This document shows positions 26,301 through 34,681 of a stretch of DNA of 64,000 bases, in pieces. The notes under the pieces are model-generated. The model made no database searches, was not told the DNA's origin, and saw only the letters and a list, made by a program, of their open reading frames with translations. Origin of the DNA: Bacillota bacterium (GTDB lineage Bacteria; Bacillota; Bacilli; Paenibacillales; NBRC-103111); contig JAEWIS010000041.1 in NCBI GenBank assembly GCA_023386955.1, forward strand, positions 62,001-126,000, given 5' to 3'. A program made the translations under genes and the position numbers. Numbering within the stretch: the first letter of the stretch is position 1; every line of letters starts with the position of its first letter.

Positions 26301-26373
26301 GTATGAGCAAAAGTCCTTTATCTGTTGGTACGGCATCCAAGGTTACGGTTTCAACAAGTGCATACATGCTCAT
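23344..26373 (-). CDS. SNF2-family DNA helicase/translocase
   Basis: The 1009-aa protein has a C-terminal SNF2 ATPase: [10 protein letters not shown] (motif I, near residue 534), [14 protein letters not shown] (II), [15 protein letters not shown] (III), and [17 protein letters not shown] with [20 protein letters not shown] (V-VI, near 911-945). The N-terminal 500 residues match the bacterial SNF2-associated region. Such proteins move along duplex DNA using ATP. The ATG at 26373 overlaps the stop of the SWIM gene (ATGA), so upstream in-frame extensions are false and the two are translationally coupled. Confidence 0.92.
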   Translation of the reverse strand: [1009 protein letters not shown]

Positions 26374-28154
26374 TGGATCAATTTCCCCCTCCGCAGCTCT
26401 TCCTGGAAGGCGCGCAGCCGGGAATGCCGTTCCGCCAGCTGTCCGATGTAAAGCTGCCAGCGGTCCTGCTCCTTCAGCTTCTTGTAGAAGCCTGCCAGTT
26501 TTTTGAGAAGCCGGACCGCCTGTTTGTAGGACTGCCGGTTTTTCTCCAGAATGTACCGCTCCGCATCCTGGTGGTAAAGGGGAAGGACCAGCCGGAGATC
26601 GGTTTTTTCCAACAGCCGCAGGATATCCCGGTCCACATAATAAATGGGGTGCCCCTGCGACAGCAGCATATGGGCCACCTGGCGTGCATCGCCGTTTTCG
26701 ATCAAATAGATGGTATAGATATCCTGGGATTGGGGCAACTGCTGCTTGATCCATTCGATCCAGCCCGGCTCTTCCGGCTGCGCTTTCGCCGCATTCAGCC
26801 ACATAGGAAAGATTTCATGGTTCAACAAATAGGACTCTCTTCGCAAAAAACGCGTTAGCCCCCGCAGCCATACCAGCAGCCGGCTCCATGCCTGATGATC
26901 GTAGAGATGGTTCACATAGTACATATAACGGTCCCGGGGCAGAGAGGAGTGGGCCGTTAGAATAGCCAAAACAGCTTCATCCTTGCCGGTCAAAAAATCA
27001 AAAAGAGCCAGGCTTGTCCGGACGCGGGACAACAGACCGTCGTTGCTTGTCTGAGACTGCAGCTCCTCCAGCCGGGTTCGCTCCTCTGCTCCCCATTCAC
27101 CGGAGAAGTAGAAGATCCTTCCCCACAGAGTCTGGTACAAAAGGCTCCAATCCAGCTGGGGAGGGGTGGGGGTGAAGGTATTCAGCCGCAGCAGCTCAAG
27201 CGCTTTCTTCATCGCTTCGTTATTACGGATCTGCACTTCCTCCATGTTGATCACGGTCAAAATCTCTTCTATATGCTGGGAGGCAGCACTGGCCAGTTCC
27301 TTCGTTATTTGAGAAAAACCGTATATTTGACTAGGGTTAAAGGAGGGCTGGGCAAAAAACTGTTCAAGGGCTTCCATCGCATAGAGCTGGGCATGAAGCA
27401 CAAACAGTCCCCGAACCGTGGGCGGCCAGCCTTTGGATTCATCCGCCATTTCCTCCACGACGTGATAATAGAAGCCTTTCAGCTCCGATCCCAGACCAAA
27501 CATATAATTGCCCGGGCGGGAATGCATAAGTGCTTTTTGAAACCTGTCACGGAAATAGGCTCGCCATTGTACAGCGGATTCCTCCGGTTCGGGAAAAACC
27601 GGTTGAGAAAACGTCAGTTTGCCCCGTTTGCCGCGGGTTTTATCCATGCGGGCCTCCGCTAGAGACACCACCGTTGCCAATGGCTCCGGCGAAAGAGGCT
27701 CCCAGGAAAGAGGCTCTGCTTCTGCAGCTTGCTTTTGCCCAGTGGGAGCAGAGGGAGCTGCGGGAGGTTCGTCCGCCGCGGCCAGCTCCTTGTGTGTCAC
27801 ATGGTGGAGGTGGTTCTTGGCCGCAGCGTGGCATTCCATCACGAACATCTCCGGCATTTTACCGGCCACCCGCAGAACATCCAGGAATACCGCCAGATCA
27901 TGCCGGCAGCACCTGTCCCCGCAGCTGCAAAACACAGGCACGTCCGCCGCGGAAGGATCAAGCTCCACACGGAAGCTGTGGTCGCCTTCCCAACAAGCCG
28001 CAATCATCGTCTCGTCATCGGCAAACACCCACTCCACACTCCCCGGCTGACGGAACAGGGTATACCCTTTCTCCAGCTGCTCACTGGATATATTCAATTT
28101 TATAAACACCCTCAGATTCTGCATCGCCTTCGGAGGGATCGGAGATACCGCCAT
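26370..28154 (-). CDS. SWIM zinc-finger protein
   Basis: The 594-aa protein has a SWIM-type metal site, CSCGDRCCRH (residues about 76-85; CxC-Xn-CxH). The rest is helical, with repeats reminiscent of TPR near the C-terminus. SWIM proteins paired with SNF2 helicases occur in many bacteria and are thought to contact DNA or proteins for the motor. The second ATG (28154) is chosen because AGGTG lies 8 bases upstream; the ATG at 28169 has no RBS. It leads the operon. Confidence 0.87.
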   Translation of the reverse strand: MAVSPIPPKAMQNLRVFIKLNISSEQLEKGYTLFRQPGSVEWVFADDETMIAACWEGDHSFRVELDPSAADVPVFCSCGDRCCRHDLAVFLDVLRVAGKMPEMFVMECHAAAKNHLHHVTHKELAAADEPPAAPSAPTGQKQAAEAEPLSWEPLSPEPLATVVSLAEARMDKTRGKRGKLTFSQPVFPEPEESAVQWRAYFRDRFQKALMHSRPGNYMFGLGSELKGFYYHVVEEMADESKGWPPTVRGLFVLHAQLYAMEALEQFFAQPSFNPSQIYGFSQITKELASAASQHIEEILTVINMEEVQIRNNEAMKKALELLRLNTFTPTPPQLDWSLLYQTLWGRIFYFSGEWGAEERTRLEELQSQTSNDGLLSRVRTSLALFDFLTGKDEAVLAILTAHSSLPRDRYMYYVNHLYDHQAWSRLLVWLRGLTRFLRRESYLLNHEIFPMWLNAAKAQPEEPGWIEWIKQQLPQSQDIYTIYLIENGDARQVAHMLLSQGHPIYYVDRDILRLLEKTDLRLVLPLYHQDAERYILEKNRQSYKQAVRLLKKLAGFYKKLKEQDRWQLYIGQLAERHSRLRAFQEELRRGKLIQ

Positions 28155-28190
28155 ATCAGCACACCTCATACATCGTGGTTTGTTCCCATT

Positions 28191-28199
28191 AGTATACCA
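28191..28199 (-). promoter_or_regulatory. extended -10 promoter of the SWIM-SNF2 operon
   Basis: On the minus strand TGGTATACT lies about 40 bp upstream of the SWIM gene start. It is flanked by GTTCC/GGAAC inverted arms (28174-28178 and 28205-28209), which may be an operator. Confidence 0.5.
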
Positions 28200-28234
28200 C
28201 GATAGGAACAGTTTTTTTTCGCCAATGCGGGCAA

Positions 28235-28260
28235 ATAAAAAAATCCCCTGGTAAGGGGAA
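28235..28260 (-). terminator. intrinsic terminator of the NUDIX-like gene
   Basis: On the minus strand TCCCCTTACCAGGGGA is followed by a run of seven Ts, about 15 bp after the stop codon. Confidence 0.88.
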
Positions 28261-28274
28261 GAGGATTAATGTAC

Positions 28275-28796
28275 CTACCTTAATTTATTCAAACCTTCAA
28301 AACGTTCCAAGCACATCTCAATTACTCTCTCCTGGCCAAATCCAATATGCTCATTCATTCTAAATTCCGAGAGGGTACACCACTGGAAATCTAGAGCTTC
28401 ATTCTGTGGAGCAATCTCTCCCTCAATCTCCAGCAGGTAGGTTAACGCAACCGCATGTTTTCGAGGATCAACCGCATCAAAGCCCTCGGACGCTTCTAAA
28501 CTGGGAGAATATTGGGCTACAAAAAGGGGCTGGATGTCCAAATTCCCAACAATCTGAATACCTGATCCCAGCGTATCCCGCAGCTGTCGCCAAATCCCAT
28601 CTTGCAAGGATTCACCGAACAATAATCTTCCTCCGACCGTACACCACTTGTCCCCTTCATGAGGGGTGTGTCTCTTAATAAGACCGATTCTACTAATTTC
28701 ACCCGAAGGAGAATACACAATCGGCAAAATATCCACGCACACAATGGGCACCAATTGTTGAATTCTTGCCCATTCCTTATCGTTGATCCAGGTCAT
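28275..28796 (-). CDS. NUDIX-like protein with degenerate Nudix box
   Basis: The 173-aa protein has a NUDIX fold pattern similar to the DUF4916 group: VPIVCVDILPIVY, KWCTVGGRLLFGES, then WRQLRDTLG where active enzymes have REx-EE-G. The loss of the catalytic glutamates suggests reduced or changed activity. It resembles GDP-mannose hydrolase relatives, which would suit the nearby sugar loci, but that is only a guess. The ATG at 28796 follows GGAGG by 8 bases. Confidence 0.7.
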   Translation of the reverse strand: MTWINDKEWARIQQLVPIVCVDILPIVYSPSGEISRIGLIKRHTPHEGDKWCTVGGRLLFGESLQDGIWRQLRDTLGSGIQIVGNLDIQPLFVAQYSPSLEASEGFDAVDPRKHAVALTYLLEIEGEIAPQNEALDFQWCTLSEFRMNEHIGFGQERVIEMCLERFEGLNKLR

Positions 28797-28869
28797 GATG
28801 GGAACCTCCGGCTTGGTGCTATGATGAAAACTAGTATACACTAATGCACTGTTTGGTCCTACTCTTTCT

Positions 28870-29976
28870 TCATTTACTTACAGGAAGCGTCTTAAATTTT
28901 CTCGGGTCGCAGTGTTTTATCAATTTTGTGACTAATTTATTTATTGGGTTTGTTACAATGAAGTCTATTATCTGCGTGAAGATAAAAGATACAACAAAAA
29001 TCAATATAATATTAATTATTAGCTGATACCTATATGTTTCTTCTGGAAAATAAGAGTAATTGGGAAGATGTCGCATTACGTATATGTGAATCAAGAAAAT
29101 GCTATAAGTACTTTTGCTTACATGAGTTATAACTCTAGCTAAAGTTCCGCTAAATTTACTTATAAATGAGCAGTTATAAAAAAGAACAAAATAAAAAATA
29201 GACAATATCACCATGTTAATGCTTGTTGTATATAAATTTAATGCTAACTTGCTATTGAAATTGAACTGATAAGTCAGGATTAAAGTTAGAATTCCAGAGA
29301 TATATATTATCTTTTTAAACCTAAACAATTCTAATCTTAGAATGGTATAGCCCAAAATATAATAAAAGAAAGCTTCATTTCCAATCATAATATTTATATT
29401 TATAGAAACATTGAAGAAGTTTTTTAATATGGGGAGCATAACCATAAAACCGAGAACAATACTTACAAAATAAATGAATCGTTTATTTGTCATTGATTTA
29501 AAGCAATCAGAAATAAAGGGTGTTAATATATATAGGGCTAAAATACTGTATACAAACCAAAAATGTTCAGCCCATGGAACAGTCCCCGATAGCATTTGTT
29601 TATATGATATTAACTTTATTGAATCACGGATGCTATTGAAATTATTAGTATCCCATGCAGTTTGATATATTATTGAATAAACAACAAGTCCTATAACGGC
29701 CTTAGAAATTCTTGTTAAATAAAAATTTGTTACAGACTTAATGGGCCTTTCCAATAGTAGGAACCCGGATAATGCAAAAAACACCCAAAGTGTAGGTCTT
29801 ACAATAGTATTGATTATGCTCCAATATTTGTAATCCATTTCAATAATAAATCCAGAATCATGTAAAGCTATTATTGATATGCAACAAAATATCCTTAATA
29901 AATCCAAATTAATATTTCTATAATTTGTTCTTTCCAGTGAATTAGTATTGCTCATAGTTGATATTACACGCCCCAA
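28870..29976 (-). CDS. membrane acyltransferase (acyltransferase 3 family)
   Basis: The protein of about 360 aa has roughly ten hydrophobic segments and the acyltransferase-3 opening NLDLLRIFCCISIIALHDSG, where the R and the H are the family's conserved residues. Such enzymes O-acetylate or succinylate cell-surface sugars. The DNA is very AT-rich compared with the upstream genes, like the EPS cassettes. The start is uncertain: TTG at 29976 or ATG at 29955, neither with a strong RBS. It stands alone between a NUDIX-like gene and a pseudogene. Confidence 0.85.
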   Translation of the reverse strand: MGRVISTMSNTNSLERTNYRNINLDLLRIFCCISIIALHDSGFIIEMDYKYWSIINTIVRPTLWVFFALSGFLLLERPIKSVTNFYLTRISKAVIGLVVYSIIYQTAWDTNNFNSIRDSIKLISYKQMLSGTVPWAEHFWFVYSILALYILTPFISDCFKSMTNKRFIYFVSIVLGFMVMLPILKNFFNVSININIMIGNEAFFYYILGYTILRLELFRFKKIIYISGILTLILTYQFNFNSKLALNLYTTSINMVILSIFYFVLFYNCSFISKFSGTLARVITHVSKSTYSIFLIHIYVMRHLPNYSYFPEETYRYQLIINIILIFVVSFIFTQIIDFIVTNPINKLVTKLIKHCDPRKFKTLPVSK

Positions 29977-30119
29977 TACCTACAAATTTTGCTTATTTTT
30001 AAGTAGTTATTCTATTTCAAAGCAGTGATTTCCTTCTACGTGTCTTGATTTATTTATTAACACCTTTCCCTTAAACCTGTTTATGTTTTTTAGAAAATCT
30101 CTACCAATACACAATAATA

Positions 30120-30168
30120 TTTCAAACCCAGTCCGGGCATTGACAATACAGGCGGACTGGGTTTGAAA
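30120..30168. terminator. perfect 16-bp inverted repeat, candidate terminator
   Basis: TTTCAAACCCAGTCCG at 30120-30135 is repeated inverted at 30153-30168 with a 17-nt loop. It lies 15 bp after the stop of the decayed minus-strand gene. No long T-run is present; the A/T ends of the stem provide only a few Us. Confidence 0.6.
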
Positions 30169-30183
30169 TAACTTTATCTGCCG

Positions 30184-31370
30184 CTACATCAGAATCCCGC
30201 GATAACTTGTAAATTTCGAAGCGTCTGCTGTGCCTGAAAAGGGGTACACCAACTGGGTCACATCACTCGACCTATAAGTCCCAAAGTCATCAGCAAGCAG
30301 ACCCACGGCTGCGCTAAAACTGTTAATATCCGTGCGAAACTTAAGATAAGTACCGTCTGTCTTTTGCAATGTTACCACCTTTGGATAGCTGGTTTTGGCC
30401 ACGTTAGCAAATCTCAAATTAGCTCCTGATGTTGTTGTGGCCGTTCCTCCGATTTGCCACGAAGGAGTCTGCACCATTGGCATTAATTGCTGCTCGAAAA
30501 CGGACGGCATACGAAATTTGCTTAGGTCCTGCACAAACTCTTGTAGTGCTGGAATATACACTTGGTTAATCCCGACACTCGACGGATGGTTTACACCGTT
30601 GCCTCCGTTCGGCTCTTTCGTAGCATAATCACCGTTGGTAAACAGTCCCCACATATCTTGCTCAGTGAGTACGGGCGCGTATTGGCGGTGTTTGCCCCCA
30701 TAAATCTTGAAATTGCGTAAAATGTACTCTGTTTCAGCGTTGGACCCTTTGTGCAGAGAAAATGACCCCGGCAGGTTATTAAGCTTCAATCTCCCCCGAT
30801 AGACGCCTGCCCCATTCACAAAAGTCTCCAGGATATCGTCATGCTTTTCAACACGGAAATTACGGTAGACACCATCGTCCCATGGAATAGTGGCGACGTA
30901 TGTGTCATTCCCTGAAAAGTGAGCCACGTCCAAATAATTGCTAAAGATGTAGATGGTACCAAAGCCAGGCGTTTGGTGCGGCATAAATAGCACGACAGTT
31001 TCTTTGCCTGTTCCGCGCTCCTGTTGGTTGCAGGAAAACCAAATGCTCTCACCGCCAGCTGCTGTCCTGCCTACGTCAATCACTTAGTGTCCTTTGGCAA
31101 AGCCGTGCATACGGGTAATATATGCAGCCAGATAAATGCCACACTGATATCCAATGCTGCCTCACTGATATAGGACGTGACCTGGTCCATGTTGGCCACT
31201 CTCCAAACTCGCGTTATTGGCTCCAAAGGCGATAATCAGGAGGTCGGGGTGGTATCCTTGATGGAGGTTGAAATAGTTGCCAGGCTGCGAAGAGATCGCG
31301 TCTACTACTTCTTGGTCCGCCTTTTTCACCAACTGTGCATTTATTTTTATTATCGATACACAATTAATAG
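30184..31370 (-). pseudogene. decayed SGNH-hydrolase-like gene
   Basis: The longest open part (30184-31083) encodes about 299 aa with beta-rich, carbohydrate-binding-like sequence and no RBS at its GTG. Upstream on the same strand a different frame reads GYHPDLLIIAFGANNAS, a typical SGNH/GDSL block, and ends at an in-frame stop. Related sequence continues in the two other frames (TSYISEAALD, then YLAAYITRMHGFAKGH and a stop just before the GTG). At least two frameshifts and a stop are needed to rebuild one gene. The original was probably a secreted or cell-surface esterase. Confidence 0.6.
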
Positions 31371-31520
31371 ATAGGTTTACTATGTACTAAATTCTTTAAA
31401 GGTGATAATACATGATTCATTCAAGTGCCATTTTCATTTTTAGCCATTATGTACCATGGACTTTAGCAAATCTTCTCAGGTACAATACAGACATAAATTC
31501 GACAAAAATAGGAGTCCAAA

Positions 31521-32282
31521 ATGATAGACATCCATAATCATATCCTGCCGGGAATAGACGACGGATGCAGGAGCTTGGAAGAATCATTGGAATTAGCGAG
31601 ACTTGCTGTTAAGGATGGCATCCATCATATTATCGCCACTCCTCATCACGCTAATGGGCGGTATCAGAATGAAGCGGAGAAGGTTCGTCAAGCTGTCGCA
31701 CAATTGAATATTGCCCTATCCGAAGAGGGAGTGAACCTTCAAATTCACACCGGCCAGGAAATCCGAGTTTATAAGGAGCTGCTGGATGATCTGAACGCGG
31801 GCAAGCTGCTTACCCTCGCCGGGTCACGCTATATGCTGCTGGAGTTTTCATCCAGGCAGATACCGGAGGGAGTCGAGGATTTGCTGCATGAGTTGAGTCT
31901 CGCGGGGATTACAGCCATTATCGCCCATCCGGAACGGAACATGGAGCTTGCCGGTAATCTTTCGAGGCTGGCTGATTTAATTGACCGTGGTGCTTTGGCT
32001 CAGATGACTACTCATTCGGTGAACGGTTTGTTCGGCCGCAAAATCCAATCCATCTCTTTGGATATGTGCCGCTCCAATCTCATTCACTTTCTTTCATCCG
32101 ATGCGCACAATCCCATGGAGCGCCCCTTTTTCTTGCAAACTGCCGCAACCTATATATTGAAGAAATTGGGAGAAGAGACCTATTCCTATTATAAGGAAAA
32201 TGCTGATAGAGTTCTTTGTAACCAGGAAATTATTCCTATTTCACACAACGTACATAATAAAAAACGCTTTCTTTTCTGGTAG
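31521..32282 (+). CDS. PHP-type tyrosine-protein phosphatase (CpsB/YwqE)
   Basis: The 253-aa protein begins MIDIHNHILPGIDDG and has IIATPHHANGRY and IIAHPERN, the metal-binding His/Asp motifs of the PHP fold in CpsB/YwqE phosphatases. It removes phosphate from the BY-kinase encoded at 35.4 kb and so tunes polysaccharide chain length. GGAG lies 7 bases before the ATG; a TACAAT -10-like box lies at 31481-31486. It opens the EPS locus. Confidence 0.93.
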   Translation: MIDIHNHILPGIDDGCRSLEESLELARLAVKDGIHHIIATPHHANGRYQNEAEKVRQAVAQLNIALSEEGVNLQIHTGQEIRVYKELLDDLNAGKLLTLAGSRYMLLEFSSRQIPEGVEDLLHELSLAGITAIIAHPERNMELAGNLSRLADLIDRGALAQMTTHSVNGLFGRKIQSISLDMCRSNLIHFLSSDAHNPMERPFFLQTAATYILKKLGEETYSYYKENADRVLCNQEIIPISHNVHNKKRFLFW

Positions 32283-32420
32283 CTTCACCCATTTTACGTT
32301 GACCCTTGGTTTCCATCTATGATAAAATTTTCTTCATAAATCGATCATTTTTAAATAAAGTGGTAATCAAGCTTTTGCTTTCTTTTACTTAAGAGTTTTA
32401 TATTTTATTTTCTACATAGA

Positions 32421-32426
32421 TATAAT
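32421..32426 (+). promoter_or_regulatory. -10 element of the SLH-protein gene
   Basis: TATAAT at 32421-32426 sits in an AT-rich tract 37 bp before the ATG. The matching -35 (TTATAT at 32398-32403) is weak. Confidence 0.45.
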
Positions 32427-32462
32427 CTGTTTCCAAATTTAAAGACGAGGTGAGTGTTAAGG

Positions 32463-34559
32463 ATGAAATTGAAGAAGAAAGCGATATCTACAACTTTGGC
32501 CGCTTCTCTGGTGGTTGGTTCTATTGCAAGCATTCCTGTATTTGCAGCTTTGCCGGATAGTGCAGGTAAGGTTACTGAAACCCTGAACCAAATCTATGCC
32601 AAATTGGGGGACGCGGAAAAGGAGAAGATTAGTGAAGCACGCAATAAAATCCGTGCTTTGAGCTCTGCTGACGCAGACAATCTTGCTTTAATTGATCCCA
32701 TTTGGAACATTGTGAAGGATAAGGATACACAGCAGACAATTGCGAAGGAAGAGCTGTTTGATTTGGTTAAGGCTTTTGCAATTGATTATAGCCCCGAGTT
32801 CTCCGGGCTGGAGGCTATTCATACAGATCCCGTATTGAAGGCAACTCTGGAAAAGCTCTATGTTTTGGGCGGCGCTGACCTGAATAATAATAATGATATT
32901 GAAGATGTATTGCTATTCGGAACAGAGCTGCAGGATAAGGCCCTTGGAGAAATTGAAAAGACAACCACTATTGATGATATCCTGACGGCCAAAAACCGTG
33001 TTAAAGATGCAGTTAAAGAAGTGCTCGCTGAAAGTGACACCGTTATTGCCTCCGTCCTGAAAGAAATTGGAATAACTGATGAGGCCATCATTACTACTAA
33101 GGCTAATCTGGAGAATAAAGTAGGCGCTTCAGATATTGATTATATCCTTGCGAATGCCTACCTAAAGGTGCTGCTTGAAGTATCGCCGACTCCGACTCCG
33201 ACACCAACCCCGACCCCAGTCAATGGCGGCGGTGGTTCGTATGACACGCCCAAAGGCCCGGACAAAACTGCTGCAACTGCAGCCCTGAATGAAGCAGCTA
33301 AGGATCTCGCCAAGCTGCTGGAAGATAAAAGCGCCGGTTTGGCAAAAGCTGTTGAAGCCATCCAAGAAGCATTGGCTCAAGCTGCAACCATTGATCTGTC
33401 TGCAACTGTGAAGATTTCGGATGGTAAAGCAACTCCGACTCTGAATGCTTCCCAACTGGGAGACATCTTCAAGACGGTGAAGGAACTGGCTGACACTGCC
33501 AATAAGAACCTGAAGGCTGCTGCAACCGATGCTCCTGCCGTTAAGGTGATCGCTACCCTTGATCTGGGTACTGTGAAGGCTGATGCCGTAAGCATCCCGC
33601 TGGCTAAGGATATTTTGGCCAAGGCCAAGGAAACCGGTGTTCAAGCGCTGGCTGTTAAGGTGAACGGTGTTGTACTGGCGCTGGATGTTGACCAATTGGG
33701 AGCCGAGGCTGCCATCAACATTAACAAGCTAGCTGTTTCCGCTCTTCCCAGCACAGCGTTGGCTACAGCTTCCGACGTATACAGCTTCACCTTCGAAGTA
33801 GACGGCAAAGCCGCCACTACCTTCACCAAACCTGTTGAAATCCGTCTGCCCATTACAGCATCCGGATTGGATCAAGAACTGCTTTCCTTCACCAAGATTG
33901 ACGGCAGCAATCTGATCTCCAAGGGCGGCAAATACGACGCGGCCAAGAAGCTGTTCGTCGTAGCTAATAAATCCTTCTCCACTTATGCAGTTTTGGAAAA
34001 TAAGATCAGCTTCAATGATATTGCAGGCGTGAAGGATTGGGCAGGCCGCCAAATTGCGGTTGCCGCAGCCAAGGGTATTATTGATGGCCGCGAAGAAGGA
34101 GCATTCGTACCTGCAGGCAATGTAACCCGTGCTGAATTTGCCAAGCTGATCGTGAAAACCTTCGGCCTGGAAAATGCAGCGGCTAAGGAAGCCTTTACTG
34201 ATGTGAACGTTGGTGACTGGTATCAGCCTTATGTGGCTGCCGCGGCTGAGGCAGGCCTGATTGACGGCCGTGCTGAAGGAATTTTTGCTCCTAACGAAAC
34301 CATTACCCGTGCTGAGTTGGCAACCATTGCTTCCCGTGCACTGACCAAGGTGAAATCCTACAAGGCTGTCGAAGCTGTAGATACAGCGTTGGCTGCTTTC
34401 ACAGATGCTGACCAAGTAAACACTAGCTTGAAGTCAGGCGTTGCCTTCGCTGCTGAACAAGCGCTGGTTGTAGGACAAGACGCCGGTAAGTTCAACCCCA
34501 ATGCTGCTACGACCCGTGCGGAAGCTGCAGTAGTCATTTACCGTTTGTTGAATAAATAA
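32463..34559 (+). CDS. secreted SLH-domain surface protein
   Basis: The 698-aa protein has a signal peptide (KKKAISTTLAASLVVG... ending PVFA-A near 26), an unrecognised helical region to about 240, a PTPTPTP linker with Gly-rich hinge, a mixed region to about 510, and three C-terminal SLH domains starting near residues 516, 577 and 645 (each with TRAE). SLH domains bind pyruvylated secondary cell-wall polysaccharide. Its place inside an EPS locus suggests a surface anchor or scaffold for the polymer. The ATG at 32463 is chosen over GTG 32454 because GAGGTGA then sits at a better distance. Confidence 0.9.
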   Translation: MKLKKKAISTTLAASLVVGSIASIPVFAALPDSAGKVTETLNQIYAKLGDAEKEKISEARNKIRALSSADADNLALIDPIWNIVKDKDTQQTIAKEELFDLVKAFAIDYSPEFSGLEAIHTDPVLKATLEKLYVLGGADLNNNNDIEDVLLFGTELQDKALGEIEKTTTIDDILTAKNRVKDAVKEVLAESDTVIASVLKEIGITDEAIITTKANLENKVGASDIDYILANAYLKVLLEVSPTPTPTPTPTPVNGGGGSYDTPKGPDKTAATAALNEAAKDLAKLLEDKSAGLAKAVEAIQEALAQAATIDLSATVKISDGKATPTLNASQLGDIFKTVKELADTANKNLKAAATDAPAVKVIATLDLGTVKADAVSIPLAKDILAKAKETGVQALAVKVNGVVLALDVDQLGAEAAININKLAVSALPSTALATASDVYSFTFEVDGKAATTFTKPVEIRLPITASGLDQELLSFTKIDGSNLISKGGKYDAAKKLFVVANKSFSTYAVLENKISFNDIAGVKDWAGRQIAVAAAKGIIDGREEGAFVPAGNVTRAEFAKLIVKTFGLENAAAKEAFTDVNVGDWYQPYVAAAAEAGLIDGRAEGIFAPNETITRAELATIASRALTKVKSYKAVEAVDTALAAFTDADQVNTSLKSGVAFAAEQALVVGQDAGKFNPNAATTRAEAAVVIYRLLNK

Positions 34560-34581
34560 AAAGATGTAAGGACCGTAGTCG

Positions 34582-34627
34582 AATAAGATCCTCCTCTCAG
34601 TCTCTCGAATGAGAGGAGGATCTTATT
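34582..34627 (+). terminator. strong intrinsic terminator after the SLH gene
   Basis: A perfect 18-bp inverted repeat (34582-34599 and 34610-34627, AATAAGATCCTCCTCTCA) with a 10-nt loop. The flanking A/T ends allow termination in both directions. It lies 55 bp before the co-polymerase gene, so that gene needs read-through or its own promoter. Confidence 0.85.
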
Positions 34628-34681
34628 GTATTGTTCGGAATGACTGCTGCTTTTGGGGAATACAACCGGTGGAGGGAAACC

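Noticed and set aside
26374..26802. N-terminal extension of the SNF2 protein
   Set aside because: It overlaps the end of the SWIM gene in another frame; the ATGA junction at 26370-26373 gives the natural start and the extension is Ala/Gly/Pro-rich noise.
30120..30168. Terminal inverted repeat of a mobile element
   Set aside because: The arms are only 17 nt apart and no transposase or second pair is near; a hairpin terminator is simpler.
33183..33220. Possible tandem repeat or CRISPR-like array
   Set aside because: It is the coding repeat for the PTPTPTP linker of the SLH protein; no spacers exist.
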